Positions 27,066 to 36,525 are shown, counted from the first letter of the stretch. The stretch: DNA of 64,000 nucleotides from Blautia luti (GCF_013304735.1 NZ_JAAITI010000014.1:33577-97576); one strand, 5' to 3'. Notes: generated by a model not told the origin, from the letters alone. Numbers and translations are program-made.

Positions 27066-27097
27066 AGAGATAGTATTTGGACTCAAAACTATACTCT
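27066..27097 (+). ncRNA. pan-motif-like RNA hairpin in the panDC leader
   Basis: At the very 5' end of the leader, 27066-27079 pairs with 27084-27097 in a 14-pair stem with exactly two single-base bulges, A75 on the 5' side and A93 on the 3' side (27075 and 27093). The pan RNA motif known upstream of pantothenate genes is a stem-loop with two conserved bulged adenosines, and the gene below is panD. A second weaker hairpin starts near 27138. Confidence 0.55.
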
Positions 27098-27186
27098 GGC
27101 TGAAATCACTGGAATCTTATATTATAAAAGATAAGAGCCTGTATTAATGATATAAACAGGACTCAATATACAGGGAATCAATCAGA

Positions 27187-27227
27187 AGCGTTTCAGGGTC
27201 GAAGTGTACCCTGGAGCGCCTTTTTTT
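27187..27227 (+). terminator. Leader terminator ahead of panD
   Basis: GCGTTTCAGGGT pairs with ACCCTGGAGCGC and is followed by seven T. Lying between the promoter at 27030 and panD at 27271, it can act as an attenuator rather than the end of the kinase gene. Confidence 0.8.
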
Positions 27228-27270
27228 GTGTCACAGAAAATCATTCCCTGCAGGAAAGGACTTATATAAG

Positions 27271-27663
27271 ATGACAATAGAGATGTTAAAAGGAAAGATC
27301 CACAGAGCAACCGTTGTCCAGGCGGAACTGGATTATGTGGGAAGTATCACTGTGGATGAAGAATTGCTGGAAGCTGCCGGAATACTGGAATATGAAAAAG
27401 TTCAGATCGTAGATGTGAACAATGGCAGCCGTTTCGAGACATACACCATCTGCGGAGAACGCGGAAGCGGTATGATCTGCCTGAACGGAGCAGCAGCAAG
27501 ATGTGTAAGCACCGGTGACAAGATCATCATCATGGCTTACGCAGGGTACGATCCGGAAGAAGCACGTACTCACAAGCCTGCAGTTGTATTTGTAGATGAA
27601 GAGAACAAAATCAGCAGAGTGACCAATTATGAAAAACACGGACTGCTGAAAGATATGGCCTGA
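27271..27663 (+). CDS. panD: Aspartate 1-decarboxylase proenzyme
   Basis: Makes beta-alanine for pantothenate. The 130-residue proenzyme self-cleaves between Gly24 and Ser25 ([10 protein letters not shown]) to form the pyruvoyl group. Also seen are Arg in NNGSRFETY near 54 and [12 protein letters not shown] near 70. ATG 27271 follows AGGAAAGGA; an upstream ATG at 27226 lies in the terminator T-run. First gene of panD-panC-BASS transporter, with a 124-base gap to panC. Confidence 0.96.
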   Translation: MTIEMLKGKIHRATVVQAELDYVGSITVDEELLEAAGILEYEKVQIVDVNNGSRFETYTICGERGSGMICLNGAAARCVSTGDKIIIMAYAGYDPEEARTHKPAVVFVDEENKISRVTNYEKHGLLKDMA

Positions 27664-27787
27664 CAGAATTTTGTAACAGAAGAAATCAAGACACATACAG
27701 AAATAAGACGAAGGTGAATTCAGAAAAGAGGCTATCTCGAAATCTATAAAGAAAACCGGTCCCAGAACCGGAAAAGAGGAGAGAACA

Positions 27788-28627
27788 ATGCAGGTAACAA
27801 AAACAGTAGAAGAAACAAGAAAACAGATCAAAGCGTGGAAAAAAGAAGGAAAAACTGTAGGCCTTGTGCCAACCATGGGATTTCTCCATGAAGGGCATGC
27901 AAGCCTGATCAGAAAGTGCAGAGAACAGAACGACATTGTAGTAGTATCGGATTTTGTCAATCCTACACAGTTTGGACCGACCGAAGATCTGGAAGCCTAT
28001 CCAAGAGACTTTGAGCGTGACAGCAAACTCTGTGAAAGCCTGGGAGCAGACCTGATCTTCTGCCCGGAACCTTCCGAGATGTATCACGATCCCCACGCAT
28101 TTGTAAGCATAGACACCCTGTCTGAAACACTTTGTGGAAAAACACGCCCGATCCATTTCAAAGGCGTATGCACCGTTGTGACCAAACTGTTCCACATTGT
28201 GGCACCGGACAGAGCATATTTCGGACAGAAAGACGCGCAGCAGCTGGCGATTATCCGCAAGATGGTGCGTGACTTAAACTTCGACATTGAGATCGTAGGC
28301 TGCCCGATCATCCGCGAGGAGGACGGACTTGCGAAATCTTCCAGAAATACATACTTAAGCCAGGAGGAAAGAAAAGCAGCACTCTGCCTGTCAAAAGCAG
28401 TAAAACTGGGACAGGAAACCATTCACACAGGAATCGCCGCAGAAGAACTTCTGGGAAAAATGAGAGCAGTAATCGAAGCAGAGCCTCTTGCAAAAATTGA
28501 TTACGTTTCCATGGTAGACGCACTTACCATGCAGCCGGTTGAAAAAGCAGACCGGGATGTTCTCGTAGCAATGGCTGTTTACATCGGAAAAACAAGACTG
28601 ATCGACAACTTCAGCTACGAGGTATAA
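27788..28627 (+). CDS. panC: Pantothenate synthetase
   Basis: Joins pantoate and beta-alanine with ATP. The 279 residues have the nucleotidyltransferase motif VPTMGFLHEGHASL near 25-38, GQKDAQQLAIIRKM near 148 and the substrate segment SSRNTYLSQEERK near 182-194. GGAGAGAAC precedes ATG 27788. Three bases separate it from the transporter gene. panB, which would supply pantoate precursor, is not in the window. Confidence 0.97.
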   Translation: MQVTKTVEETRKQIKAWKKEGKTVGLVPTMGFLHEGHASLIRKCREQNDIVVVSDFVNPTQFGPTEDLEAYPRDFERDSKLCESLGADLIFCPEPSEMYHDPHAFVSIDTLSETLCGKTRPIHFKGVCTVVTKLFHIVAPDRAYFGQKDAQQLAIIRKMVRDLNFDIEIVGCPIIREEDGLAKSSRNTYLSQEERKAALCLSKAVKLGQETIHTGIAAEELLGKMRAVIEAEPLAKIDYVSMVDALTMQPVEKADRDVLVAMAVYIGKTRLIDNFSYEV

Positions 28628-28630
28628 TAT

Positions 28631-29626
28631 ATGGAAAAAATCTTAAAAAAAATCGGAACCATCAGCAGCTTTGCATCCAGATATATAGGAATCATTATCA
28701 TCGCCTTTTCCTGCCTGGCCTTTTTCTGGCGGGATGGATTTTCCTGGATGACGAATTATACGTCGGTATTTCTGGGCGTGATCATGTTTGGAATGGGACT
28801 TACCATACGGATGGAAGACTTCCGGGCTATTTTTTCCAGGCCAAAGGAAGTGGTGATCGGTGCGGTGGCTCAGTATACCATTATGCCGGTGATCGCCTGG
28901 CTTCTGTGTAAGGTGATGAACCTTCCGGCAGATCTTGCCCTGGGAGTGATCCTGGTAGGTTGCTGCCCGGGAGGAACGGCCAGCAACGTAATTACCTACA
29001 TTGCTGGAGGAGATGTGGCCCTTTCTGTGGGAATGACCATTGTTTCCACACTGGCTGCGCCACTGATGACGCCGTTTCTTGTATATGTCCTGGCAGGCGC
29101 CTGGGTGGAAGTATCTTTCTGGGCGATGGTACTTTCTGTGGTAAAAGTAATTCTGATACCGGTTCTTCTGGGAGTCTTTCTTAGAAGTCTTGCTGGAGAG
29201 CATGTGGATAAGGTATCGGATGTTATGCCGCTGGTATCAGTTGTGGCCATTGTCATGATCATTGGAGGGATCGTGGCAGTAAATGCAGAAAAGATCGTAA
29301 GCTGCGGAGTTCTGGTTCTGGGAGTTGTGTCCATCCACAATTTCTGTGGCATGATGCTGGGACTTCTTGCTGCAAAAATATTCCATGTGGAGTATGCAAG
29401 GACAACTGCCATAGCTATTGAAGTGGGCATGCAGAACAGCGGCCTGGCAGTTTCGCTGGCAGCGGCCAATTTTGCGGCCAATCCGCTGGCAACACTTCCG
29501 GGAGCGATCTTCAGCGTATGGCATAATATTGCAGGTTCCATTTTTGCGGGAATCCGCCGTGCCGGAGCAGAACGTCTGGCAGAACAGAAAGGGAGCTGTG
29601 AACTGCCAGAAGAGTGCGTCAGATAA
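28631..29626 (+). CDS. BASS-family transporter, PanS-like
   Basis: A 331-residue membrane protein with about nine to ten segments of the bile acid:sodium symporter superfamily. Family hallmarks are GMGLTIRMEDF near 56-66, GCCPGGTASNVITYIAGGDVALSV near 113-136 and IAIEVGMQNSGLAVSLA near 266-282. Members of this family include PanS, a ketopantoate/pantothenate carrier. Its position three bases after panC supports import of a pantothenate precursor or product. Substrate assignment is inference. A terminator follows at 29675. Confidence 0.88.
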   Translation: MEKILKKIGTISSFASRYIGIIIIAFSCLAFFWRDGFSWMTNYTSVFLGVIMFGMGLTIRMEDFRAIFSRPKEVVIGAVAQYTIMPVIAWLLCKVMNLPADLALGVILVGCCPGGTASNVITYIAGGDVALSVGMTIVSTLAAPLMTPFLVYVLAGAWVEVSFWAMVLSVVKVILIPVLLGVFLRSLAGEHVDKVSDVMPLVSVVAIVMIIGGIVAVNAEKIVSCGVLVLGVVSIHNFCGMMLGLLAAKIFHVEYARTTAIAIEVGMQNSGLAVSLAAANFAANPLATLPGAIFSVWHNIAGSIFAGIRRAGAERLAEQKGSCELPEECVR

Positions 29627-29674
29627 AAGAATCAGGTGAAAAACAAAGGGGAGTTTTATATCACTTATAAAAAG

Positions 29675-29707
29675 ACAGTGTATGGAGAAATCTGTACACT
29701 GTTTTTT
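29675..29707 (+). terminator. Terminator of the pan operon
   Basis: ACAGTGTA and TACACTGT form an 8-pair stem followed by TTTTT. Confidence 0.85.
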
Positions 29708-29709
29708 GC

Positions 29710-29739
29710 TGGACAATAATACAGAGGAAGTTTTATAAT
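29710..29739 (+). promoter_or_regulatory. Candidate promoter of the kinase module
   Basis: TGGACA at 29710, 18-base spacer, TATAAT at 29734, 55 bases before the next start codon. Confidence 0.45.
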
Positions 29740-29793
29740 GAAAATTAGATATAACCATTAGATTTGCAGGGGATCTGGAAGAAGGAGAGAGGT

Positions 29794-31596
29794 ATGAAAA
29801 AGAAAAAAAACAAGGCGCCTTATATTATCATAATGGCAGCAGCAGGTGTTCTGTGGGCTTTGGTCATTGTCATGATTGTTGTGCTGGGAGTGCCGGATAA
29901 GGTCAATGCGGCGCGAGTCGGAAAACAGATTGATCTTGGAAACAAATATCTGGCAGAAGCCAACTATGATAAAGCAGAAGTAAAGTTTGCCAAGGCGTTG
30001 AAAATCAGCCCGAAATCGTCAAAAGCAGCCACTGGAATGGCCAAAGTATACAATAAGGAAAAACAGCCGGAAAAGGCAGTGAAATACCTGAGAAAAGCCA
30101 GCGCAAATGTGACAGACGGAGAAGAAGCAAGGGAAATTCAGTTGGCCTCCAAAGAGACAAGGTCACAGCTGGCCGTACAGAACAAAACTACATATAATCT
30201 GGAACTGAACCAGATTGACCAGACGGTTAATACGGTCATAAATCATACGGATAATACGGTAATCGTTGTGAAGAAGGATCCTACAGTGACACCTACGCCG
30301 GAAGAGAAAGGTGATCCCGGACGTGACCGGGGTGGCGATGATGGAGACGTACATATGGGTAAAGTAACTATAAGCCCGGCTCCAGATGTGACGGGTGATC
30401 CGGACGTGACAGGCGATCCGGATATAACAGGTGATCCGGATGTGACAGGTGACCCGGACGTGACAGGAGAACCAGATGTAACGGGAGACCCTACCGTTAC
30501 AGCAGAACCAACAATAACAGAAGAACCGATCGTACAGATCATCGACCCGACAGGTGAACCGATCATAACCGGTGAACCGAATCCGACAGAAGATCCGTCA
30601 GAAGAACCAACCGTAACCGAAACACCGGAGACAGGAGATGACGCAGAGGAAACACCAGATCCGGGAGAAAATACGTACACAGGCGATAATGCCGGGGACA
30701 CCGAAGTCGACGGAATTCCGGTGGCAAGGGAAGATGGAGAAGATACGAACACATCCGGAACAGAAGAAACCGGCGAAGATTCCGAAACATCTGGAACTGA
30801 TGAAACATCAGGAACCGATGAAACATCCGGAACAGAAGGTACATCAGAGACAGCCGAAACACCTTCTGGCACCGGAGATCTTCTGGAAGATTATGTAAAA
30901 AATACACTTGCGAAAGAACTTCCACCTGTCAGCTGGGCAGATACACAGATTCCATTTACATACGGGGAGACATCTGCTTCCGCTCTGACCGGACGTCTGG
31001 CAGAAACAAGGGGAGACCTGGACGGAGACGGAGCAGAAGAACTTCTTGTAGTGGAGGTAAAGAGCGGAAGTCTGGGTTTCCGAATTTATAAGGAAGAAAA
31101 CGGAACCGTGGAATTAAAGACTTCCCAGATGACATCAACAGGAATGAAAACCCCGATGGAAAGCCTGTCCTATGGAAATACACAGGACTGTTTCCTTATG
31201 AATTATCAGGGAAAAATTGAAATCGGTTTTGCAACCTGGTGTTACGGATATGATTCCGGCGAAGAAACACCGGAGGCAGTAACTGCTGTTGAAGTTTATC
31301 AGGTAGAAGCAGATGACAGTGTAACGCTGTGCGCTTCCGGTTCCGTTACAAACGGACAGGGACAGGATAGTCTGGCTTCCAGCCTGCAGCCATCCGGTCT
31401 TACAGGAAGCTGGAATAGCAGTAATGCAGAAGCATTGCAGGCACGTGGATATGCAGAAAATCCATATCAGGATCTCAGCGATATTCCGGATCCTCTTGGA
31501 GATGGATTGTCCGGTGCAGAGGGTTGTACTGATCTGGCGGTTCTGACTGTAAAAATGCCGGCAGGAAGCGGAACTCTCACAGCAAAAAGCAAATAG
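29794..31596 (+). CDS. Membrane-anchored TPR protein with repeat stalk and DGDG-type domain
   Basis: A 600-residue protein facing outward. Order: basic start and one membrane segment (about 8-31), two TPR-like helical repeats (42-110), a long low-complexity stalk with about six DVTGDP hexapeptide repeats (18-base DNA unit, 30383-30490) and ETSGTD repeats, then a globular C-terminal domain (about 370-600) containing GDLDGDGAEELLVVE, a DxDxDG calcium-loop-like motif. ATG 29794 has AAGGAGAG upstream. It ends 15 bases before the kinase gene. No catalytic function is recognised. Confidence 0.8.
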   Translation: MKKKKNKAPYIIIMAAAGVLWALVIVMIVVLGVPDKVNAARVGKQIDLGNKYLAEANYDKAEVKFAKALKISPKSSKAATGMAKVYNKEKQPEKAVKYLRKASANVTDGEEAREIQLASKETRSQLAVQNKTTYNLELNQIDQTVNTVINHTDNTVIVVKKDPTVTPTPEEKGDPGRDRGGDDGDVHMGKVTISPAPDVTGDPDVTGDPDITGDPDVTGDPDVTGEPDVTGDPTVTAEPTITEEPIVQIIDPTGEPIITGEPNPTEDPSEEPTVTETPETGDDAEETPDPGENTYTGDNAGDTEVDGIPVAREDGEDTNTSGTEETGEDSETSGTDETSGTDETSGTEGTSETAETPSGTGDLLEDYVKNTLAKELPPVSWADTQIPFTYGETSASALTGRLAETRGDLDGDGAEELLVVEVKSGSLGFRIYKEENGTVELKTSQMTSTGMKTPMESLSYGNTQDCFLMNYQGKIEIGFATWCYGYDSGEETPEAVTAVEVYQVEADDSVTLCASGSVTNGQGQDSLASSLQPSGLTGSWNSSNAEALQARGYAENPYQDLSDIPDPLGDGLSGAEGCTDLAVLTVKMPAGSGTLTAKSK

Positions 31597-31611
31597 GACG
31601 GTTGCCAGAAA

Positions 31612-33627
31612 ATGCAGAAATATATCGACAATACATACGAGATCATAGAAAAAATCGGAGCCGGAAACGGTGGTACGGTATATAAGGCGTATCACAGAAA
31701 CCTGAATAAATATGTAGTTCTGAAAAAAGTCAATACAGATATCCAGGATCTGATGAATACCAGGACAGAGGTAGACGTGCTTAAAAATCTGAAACACACC
31801 TGCCTCCCGCAGGTATTCAACTTTGTGGAAGATAATGGCAGTGTTTATACGGTTATGGAATTTATTCCCGGAAAATCTTTCAAGCAGTACCTGGATGCAG
31901 GAACCGTATTTCCGGAACGTTCTATTATTATCTGGATGAAACAGATTGCAGCAACCCTGGCATATCTTCATAATCAGAATCCGGCGGTGATTCACAGCGA
32001 CCTGAAGCCCGGAAATATTATGCTGATGCCGAATGGAAATATCTGTCTCATTGATTTTAATATTTCCTTCAGTCTTGGAGGCGGAGCTGCGTATGTAACC
32101 GGATATACTCCGGGGTATGCGCCGCCGGAGCAGATCGCGGCAATCCGGTATAATGAACGTGAAACGGATCGTTTCCGCTGGAAAAAAATTGACAGAAGAG
32201 CGGATATATACAGCCTGGGAGCGACAATCTATCACCTTATTACAGGAAGCAAGCCTGGTATGGACCAGAACGGACGTGTACGGCCATTACTGGAATTAAA
32301 GCCGGAAACAGACAAGACACTGGCTGCGATTGTGATGAAATGCCTGGAACCAGACCCTGAAAAAAGATATCAGCGTGCAGAAGAGCTCTATGCGGATCTG
32401 AATAAGCTGACTGAAGATAACACCGGGCCGAAAAAAACACACATGATTGCAGGAATTATAGCAGGCTGCTTAGTTATGGGTACAGCGGTTCTTCTGGTCG
32501 GATATCATCAGATCGATAAAAAAAGACAGGCAGATTATAAAGAAGCAGTCTCAAAAATGGAAGAGAGCATCAGCGATGGCAATTATGAAGATCTGGATAC
32601 CTGGTATCAGAAGGCAATCCGGATTTATCCGGACAAAGCAGACGTTTATCTGGATAAAGCAGAGGCTCTTAACCGTGAAAAGAAATACAGGGACTGTGTT
32701 AAATATATCAATGATACCATTCTGGCTGATTCAAAAATAAAACGGGATATTTCTCTGGACAGTGTCTATTATCTTCTGGGAGATTCCTACTCTCAGCTTG
32801 AAGAGTATGAAAACGCATCCAATGCATATGAATCGGCCATCCGCATTAATTCCGAAAATGGAAGTTATTACCGTGATTATGCCATTGCGGAAGCTTACTG
32901 TGGAAACACAAACAAGGCAGAAGAACTTCTGAATGAAGCAGCGGACAAAGGCCTCAGCACTGCGGATGTTTCTTATGTAAAAGGAGAAATCCAGTACAAT
33001 ACCGGAGATTACAGCAGCGCGGAAGAAATTTTCAGGGACTGTGCCGAGAACAGCAGAGATTCCTATATTCAGATGCGTTCTTATATCATGGCTGTAAAAT
33101 GCATGGATAAGCAGAACGACAGCATTGACAGCAAAAAACAGCAGGCACAGTTCCTGGAAAAGGCAAGGAAAGAACTTCCGTCAGAAAATAACATCGGAAT
33201 ACTGGAAGAACTGGCACAGGTATACAGTGATCTTGGCGCAGACACCGGAGATTCCGGTTATTATCAGAGCGCACTGGAGATTTTTGACCAGATTGAATCC
33301 CGTGGAATGGGAGACTACGATACGGCATGTAATATTGCAGTTCTTTACCAGAATATGGATGACTATGCCAATGCACAGGAAAAACTTCAGGAAATGCTGA
33401 AAACTTACGGAGAAGACTACCGCACTTACAAAAACCTGGCTTTTCTGGAAGTAGCAGTCCAGGGGAAAAAAGCAGAAGATACAAGAGACTACAGCAAATT
33501 TCAGGAATATTATAAGAAGGCAAAAGAACTCTATCAGGAACAGCTGTCTTCAAATGCCAACGATATGGAAATGGACAGAATGGATGATCTGTACCAGCAG
33601 GCAGTACAAAGCGGATGGATATCCTGA
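31612..33627 (+). CDS. Membrane Ser/Thr protein kinase with TPR sensor
   Basis: A 671-residue PknB-like kinase. The cytoplasmic kinase domain (1-270) has IGAGNGGTVYKAYH (15-28), Lys38 in VVLKK, Glu53, HSDLKPGN with catalytic Asp130 and Asn135, and Asp148 in an unusual DFN instead of DFG. All catalytic residues are present, so it should be active. One membrane segment (about 281-303) leads to an extracellular part with about six TPR repeats in place of the usual PASTA domains. It is flanked by two exported proteins with DGDG motifs. Ribosome site is weak (AGGACGG). Confidence 0.92.
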   Translation: MQKYIDNTYEIIEKIGAGNGGTVYKAYHRNLNKYVVLKKVNTDIQDLMNTRTEVDVLKNLKHTCLPQVFNFVEDNGSVYTVMEFIPGKSFKQYLDAGTVFPERSIIIWMKQIAATLAYLHNQNPAVIHSDLKPGNIMLMPNGNICLIDFNISFSLGGGAAYVTGYTPGYAPPEQIAAIRYNERETDRFRWKKIDRRADIYSLGATIYHLITGSKPGMDQNGRVRPLLELKPETDKTLAAIVMKCLEPDPEKRYQRAEELYADLNKLTEDNTGPKKTHMIAGIIAGCLVMGTAVLLVGYHQIDKKRQADYKEAVSKMEESISDGNYEDLDTWYQKAIRIYPDKADVYLDKAEALNREKKYRDCVKYINDTILADSKIKRDISLDSVYYLLGDSYSQLEEYENASNAYESAIRINSENGSYYRDYAIAEAYCGNTNKAEELLNEAADKGLSTADVSYVKGEIQYNTGDYSSAEEIFRDCAENSRDSYIQMRSYIMAVKCMDKQNDSIDSKKQQAQFLEKARKELPSENNIGILEELAQVYSDLGADTGDSGYYQSALEIFDQIESRGMGDYDTACNIAVLYQNMDDYANAQEKLQEMLKTYGEDYRTYKNLAFLEVAVQGKKAEDTRDYSKFQEYYKKAKELYQEQLSSNANDMEMDRMDDLYQQAVQSGWIS

Positions 33628-33649
33628 ATGTCTAACAGGGAGGGAAAGT

Positions 33650-34891
33650 ATGAGAAAAAAGAAATATATCATTGCAGCGCTGTCTGCAGGAATGTGTTTA
33701 TCTGTCATTCCGGGAAGTACAGTATCAGCAGAAAAGCAGCAAGCAGATTCCGGAATTTCGCCGGTTGTTAATAATGCTTCCGATGCAGTCAATGTGGTAT
33801 CTCAGATAAGCGGACTGGGATATATGGGAAATCAGAGTTATGTTCGCAGTCTTCACAGAAACGAAGATAACAGTTCCGGTCTGGTTCCGGATACAGACAG
33901 CGGAATCCTGGCGGCATTTCCGAAAGATTTTGACGGGGATGGCAGCCCGGAAATTTTTGCCGTTATCTATGATGGCAGAGTGCATTTTCAGATGCTGAGA
34001 AAATCAGGAGAATCCTGGGAGATTACTTCGGATCAGGAAATCGTCAGCGCTTCGGAGTATCAGGAGTTCGATTACAGCAGTCTTGATGAAAGATGTGTAA
34101 AAGAAGAGGATTCTGTTTTCTTCCGGAAGTATAAGGGAAGTTATGAATTTTATTACGAAGCATACGATGAAGGCGTGATCGCAACAGGACAGGAATGGTT
34201 TTTTAAAGGAGTTCGGCTGGAAGATGGAAATTTAAATCCGATTGATGAGACGGACAGCCTTTATTTCAGCGGATCGCCCATTGATATGTTCTGGGAAAAT
34301 TTTGAGGGAGAAGCCGGAGATTCCATTGATAAATTCTGTTCTCTTGGCTTTGCAAGTCCGAGAGTTTTCTTTGAAAATATGACGGTAGACGCCAATTCTG
34401 AATTGTATCCGATTTTACGGATGACGAAAGGTACGGCTTGCTCACCTTCAGGTCTCAATCAGTGGATGGCAGATCCTTCCGAAGATATTCAGGATGGATT
34501 TACCTGTACGGTGGAAGATAAAACAGGAGAAATACCGGAGAATATTGAGGAATTTTCAGGTGGAGGCACTTCTACAGAGCAGAGCAGTTCCACATCAGAT
34601 TCCTCAGAATACATACTGCCGGATGTTAATGTCAGATATCTCAGCGCAGATGAAATTGCAGGGTTAAGCCTGGATGATATCCAGAATGCAATCAACGAAA
34701 TCTTTGCCCGCCACGGAAGAGCATTCCAGACTGCAGAGATTGCGTCTTATTTCCAGGCAAAAAGCTGGTATCACCCGGATGCGTCCAAAACAGATGATCA
34801 GATTACCGCAGAATTCAACGAGTATGAAAAAGCAAATGAAAAACTGCTGGAAAACCGAAGAGATGAATTAAGCAGTACGCATGGAAAATAG
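33650..34891 (+). CDS. Secreted YARHG-domain protein
   Basis: A 413-residue exported protein. The signal peptide (1-27, ending VSA) is followed by a domain with FPKDFDGDGSPEIFAVIYDG-like DxDGDG loop near 90 and a C-terminal YARHG domain (about 325-395: INEIFARHGRAF, SWYHPDA). YARHG domains are extracellular and found with peptidoglycan-associated or Ser/Thr kinase proteins. ATG 33650, after GGGAGGGAAAGT, is used; a start at 33554 would overlap the kinase gene. It is the third gene of the probable module. Confidence 0.85.
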   Translation: MRKKKYIIAALSAGMCLSVIPGSTVSAEKQQADSGISPVVNNASDAVNVVSQISGLGYMGNQSYVRSLHRNEDNSSGLVPDTDSGILAAFPKDFDGDGSPEIFAVIYDGRVHFQMLRKSGESWEITSDQEIVSASEYQEFDYSSLDERCVKEEDSVFFRKYKGSYEFYYEAYDEGVIATGQEWFFKGVRLEDGNLNPIDETDSLYFSGSPIDMFWENFEGEAGDSIDKFCSLGFASPRVFFENMTVDANSELYPILRMTKGTACSPSGLNQWMADPSEDIQDGFTCTVEDKTGEIPENIEEFSGGGTSTEQSSSTSDSSEYILPDVNVRYLSADEIAGLSLDDIQNAINEIFARHGRAFQTAEIASYFQAKSWYHPDASKTDDQITAEFNEYEKANEKLLENRRDELSSTHGK

Positions 34892-34938
34892 CCGGCACAG
34901 TAATCAGGTGGTATTCCGAGGAAAATGGAAGCTTAGAT

Positions 34939-35991
34939 ATGGAACGAGAAAAAACAGAGTATAAAGATCTGGTCCGGAAACTGAACACATGGAAATATGA
35001 TGAGAAGATTCACCGGGAATATTATTTTATGGAAAAAACTCCGGAGAATATTGCAAAATTCGAGGAACGTCATTCCGGTCATTGCGAATTTGAAAAAGAT
35101 GTGGAATGGGCAGTCCATCCGGAAAAGATAAATGAATATTCCAGAGAAGATATGTTTATTCCAACGGGATATAATGTAAGCCTGGTAAAACATCCCAGAT
35201 ATTTTCCACTGTTTTATCATGAACATGATTTTTTTGAGATGATATATGTACTGTCCGGAAACTGCAATAATTTTTTTCAGGATTCCACGGAGAAACTGAC
35301 AGCCGGAGATCTGTGTCTGATTGCTCCGAATGTCAGACACGGAATTCTGGCGGTGGAGGATGACAGCATCATTCTGAATATTCTGATCCGCCGCAGTACA
35401 TTCATGGACATCTTCTATAATACAGTCCGTGATAAAACCCAGATTTCCAGTTTTTTTGTGGGGAATCTGTATTTCCGGGAAAAAATTCGCTACCTTCTTT
35501 TTCATACGAAGAATGATACGGTTATCCGCAATTACATTCTGGATATGTACAGAGAGCAGAAAACAGGTGACAGTTTTTCGGACAGGATTATCTGCAGCAT
35601 TCTTACACTGTTTTTTGTGGAGCTGACGAGACGCCACGGAAACAATGTGAGTATTCCGGATAGCAGAAGAGACCGGACACAGCAGGAATCTGAAATGCTT
35701 GCTTATATGATAGGAAACTGCAGCACAGTGACTTTAAATAAACTTGCGGAGGAATTCCATTTCTCCGTGCCATACTGTTCGAAGCTGATCAAATCCATTA
35801 CTGGAAAAACATTTTCCAATCTTCTTACAGAGATTCGACTGCAGCAGGGAGAGCAGCTTCTTCTCTACAGCCAGCTAAGTGTAGAAGATATCAGTGACAA
35901 AGTAGGATACAGAAATCCGGAAAGCTTCATCCGTGCTTTTCGGCAGCTGCACAACGACACACCGAGTCAGTACAGAAGAAAGAATAAATAA
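34939..35991 (+). CDS. AraC-family transcriptional regulator with cupin sensor domain
   Basis: A 350-residue DNA-binding protein. An N-terminal part of about 60 residues precedes a cupin-like sensor domain (FYHEHDFFEMIYVLSGNC near 92-109), and the last 100 residues hold two helix-turn-helix motifs (VTLNKLAEEFHFSVPYCSKL; VEDISDKVGYRNPESFIRAF). It follows the YARHG gene after 47 bases on the same strand without a clear terminator, and no sugar genes adjoin it, so its target is unknown. It may serve the SBP operon at 38.3 kb. Confidence 0.9.
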   Translation: MEREKTEYKDLVRKLNTWKYDEKIHREYYFMEKTPENIAKFEERHSGHCEFEKDVEWAVHPEKINEYSREDMFIPTGYNVSLVKHPRYFPLFYHEHDFFEMIYVLSGNCNNFFQDSTEKLTAGDLCLIAPNVRHGILAVEDDSIILNILIRRSTFMDIFYNTVRDKTQISSFFVGNLYFREKIRYLLFHTKNDTVIRNYILDMYREQKTGDSFSDRIICSILTLFFVELTRRHGNNVSIPDSRRDRTQQESEMLAYMIGNCSTVTLNKLAEEFHFSVPYCSKLIKSITGKTFSNLLTEIRLQQGEQLLLYSQLSVEDISDKVGYRNPESFIRAFRQLHNDTPSQYRRKNK

Positions 35992-36096
35992 AGTCAATTA
36001 AATTGATTATTTCAGACCATGGAAGAAACTCCGACATTCCGCTATGATGTAGGCAAATAAAAAACATCCATGCAGAATAAAAAGGAGGAGAGCAGT

Positions 36097-36309
36097 ATGA
36101 AATATGATGATACATATTCCATGATCGGAGCAATAATCAATCAGGGATTTGAAACTCAGTTTGAAAAGGAACGGAAGAAAAAAGAAAAGCGCCGGAAATA
36201 TTTTCGAAAACTGCTGGCCTTTCTGGCACATCAGGGTAAAAGATTCAATTGCAGAAATCATAAAGAAACGATCTGTACATGTATGGCGGACTGTGGGGAG
36301 AGAGCATAA
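36097..36309 (+). CDS. Small basic protein with Cys-rich tail, unknown
   Basis: A 70-residue protein starting MKYDDTYSMIGAIINQG. A strongly basic middle (KERKKKEKRRKYFRK) is followed by four cysteines in the last 20 residues (FNCRNH, ICTCMADC). AAGGAGGAGAGCAGT gives ATG 36097 an excellent ribosome site, better evidence than the sequence itself. It lies just before the thiC promoter. Function unknown. Confidence 0.6.
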   Translation: MKYDDTYSMIGAIINQGFETQFEKERKKKEKRRKYFRKLLAFLAHQGKRFNCRNHKETICTCMADCGERA

Positions 36310-36369
36310 GAAAAATCAACACAGTTCAGGTTTTGTCGAAAGAAAAAGTCATAAAATGCAGAAATGCGG

Positions 36370-36398
36370 TTTACAAATTTTTTCTGTTATACTATAAT
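36370..36398 (+). promoter_or_regulatory. thiC promoter
   Basis: TTTACA (36370-36375), 17-base spacer, TATAAT (36393-36398), just upstream of the riboswitch. Confidence 0.75.
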
Positions 36399-36434
36399 AA
36401 TCTCATGGACGACAAAAGTCCCCAACATATGAAA

Positions 36435-36525
36435 ACAGGGGGGCCCGCTGAAGCGAGCTGAGAGTAGACTGTAAATGTCTTGACCCATAACCTGATTTGG
36501 ATAATGCCAACGTAGGGACATATGC
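36435..36525 (+). promoter_or_regulatory. TPP riboswitch (THI element)
   Basis: Conserved thiamine pyrophosphate aptamer: CTGAGAG at 36458-36464, ACCC and AACCTGATTTGGATAATG at about 36483-36507, CCAACGTAGGGA at 36507-36518. It controls thiC through the terminator at 36614. Confidence 0.95.

Noticed and set aside
30383..30870. Regular 18-base repeats resembling a CRISPR array
   Set aside because: They are in-frame DVTGDP and ETSGTD codon repeats within a gene, with no spacers.
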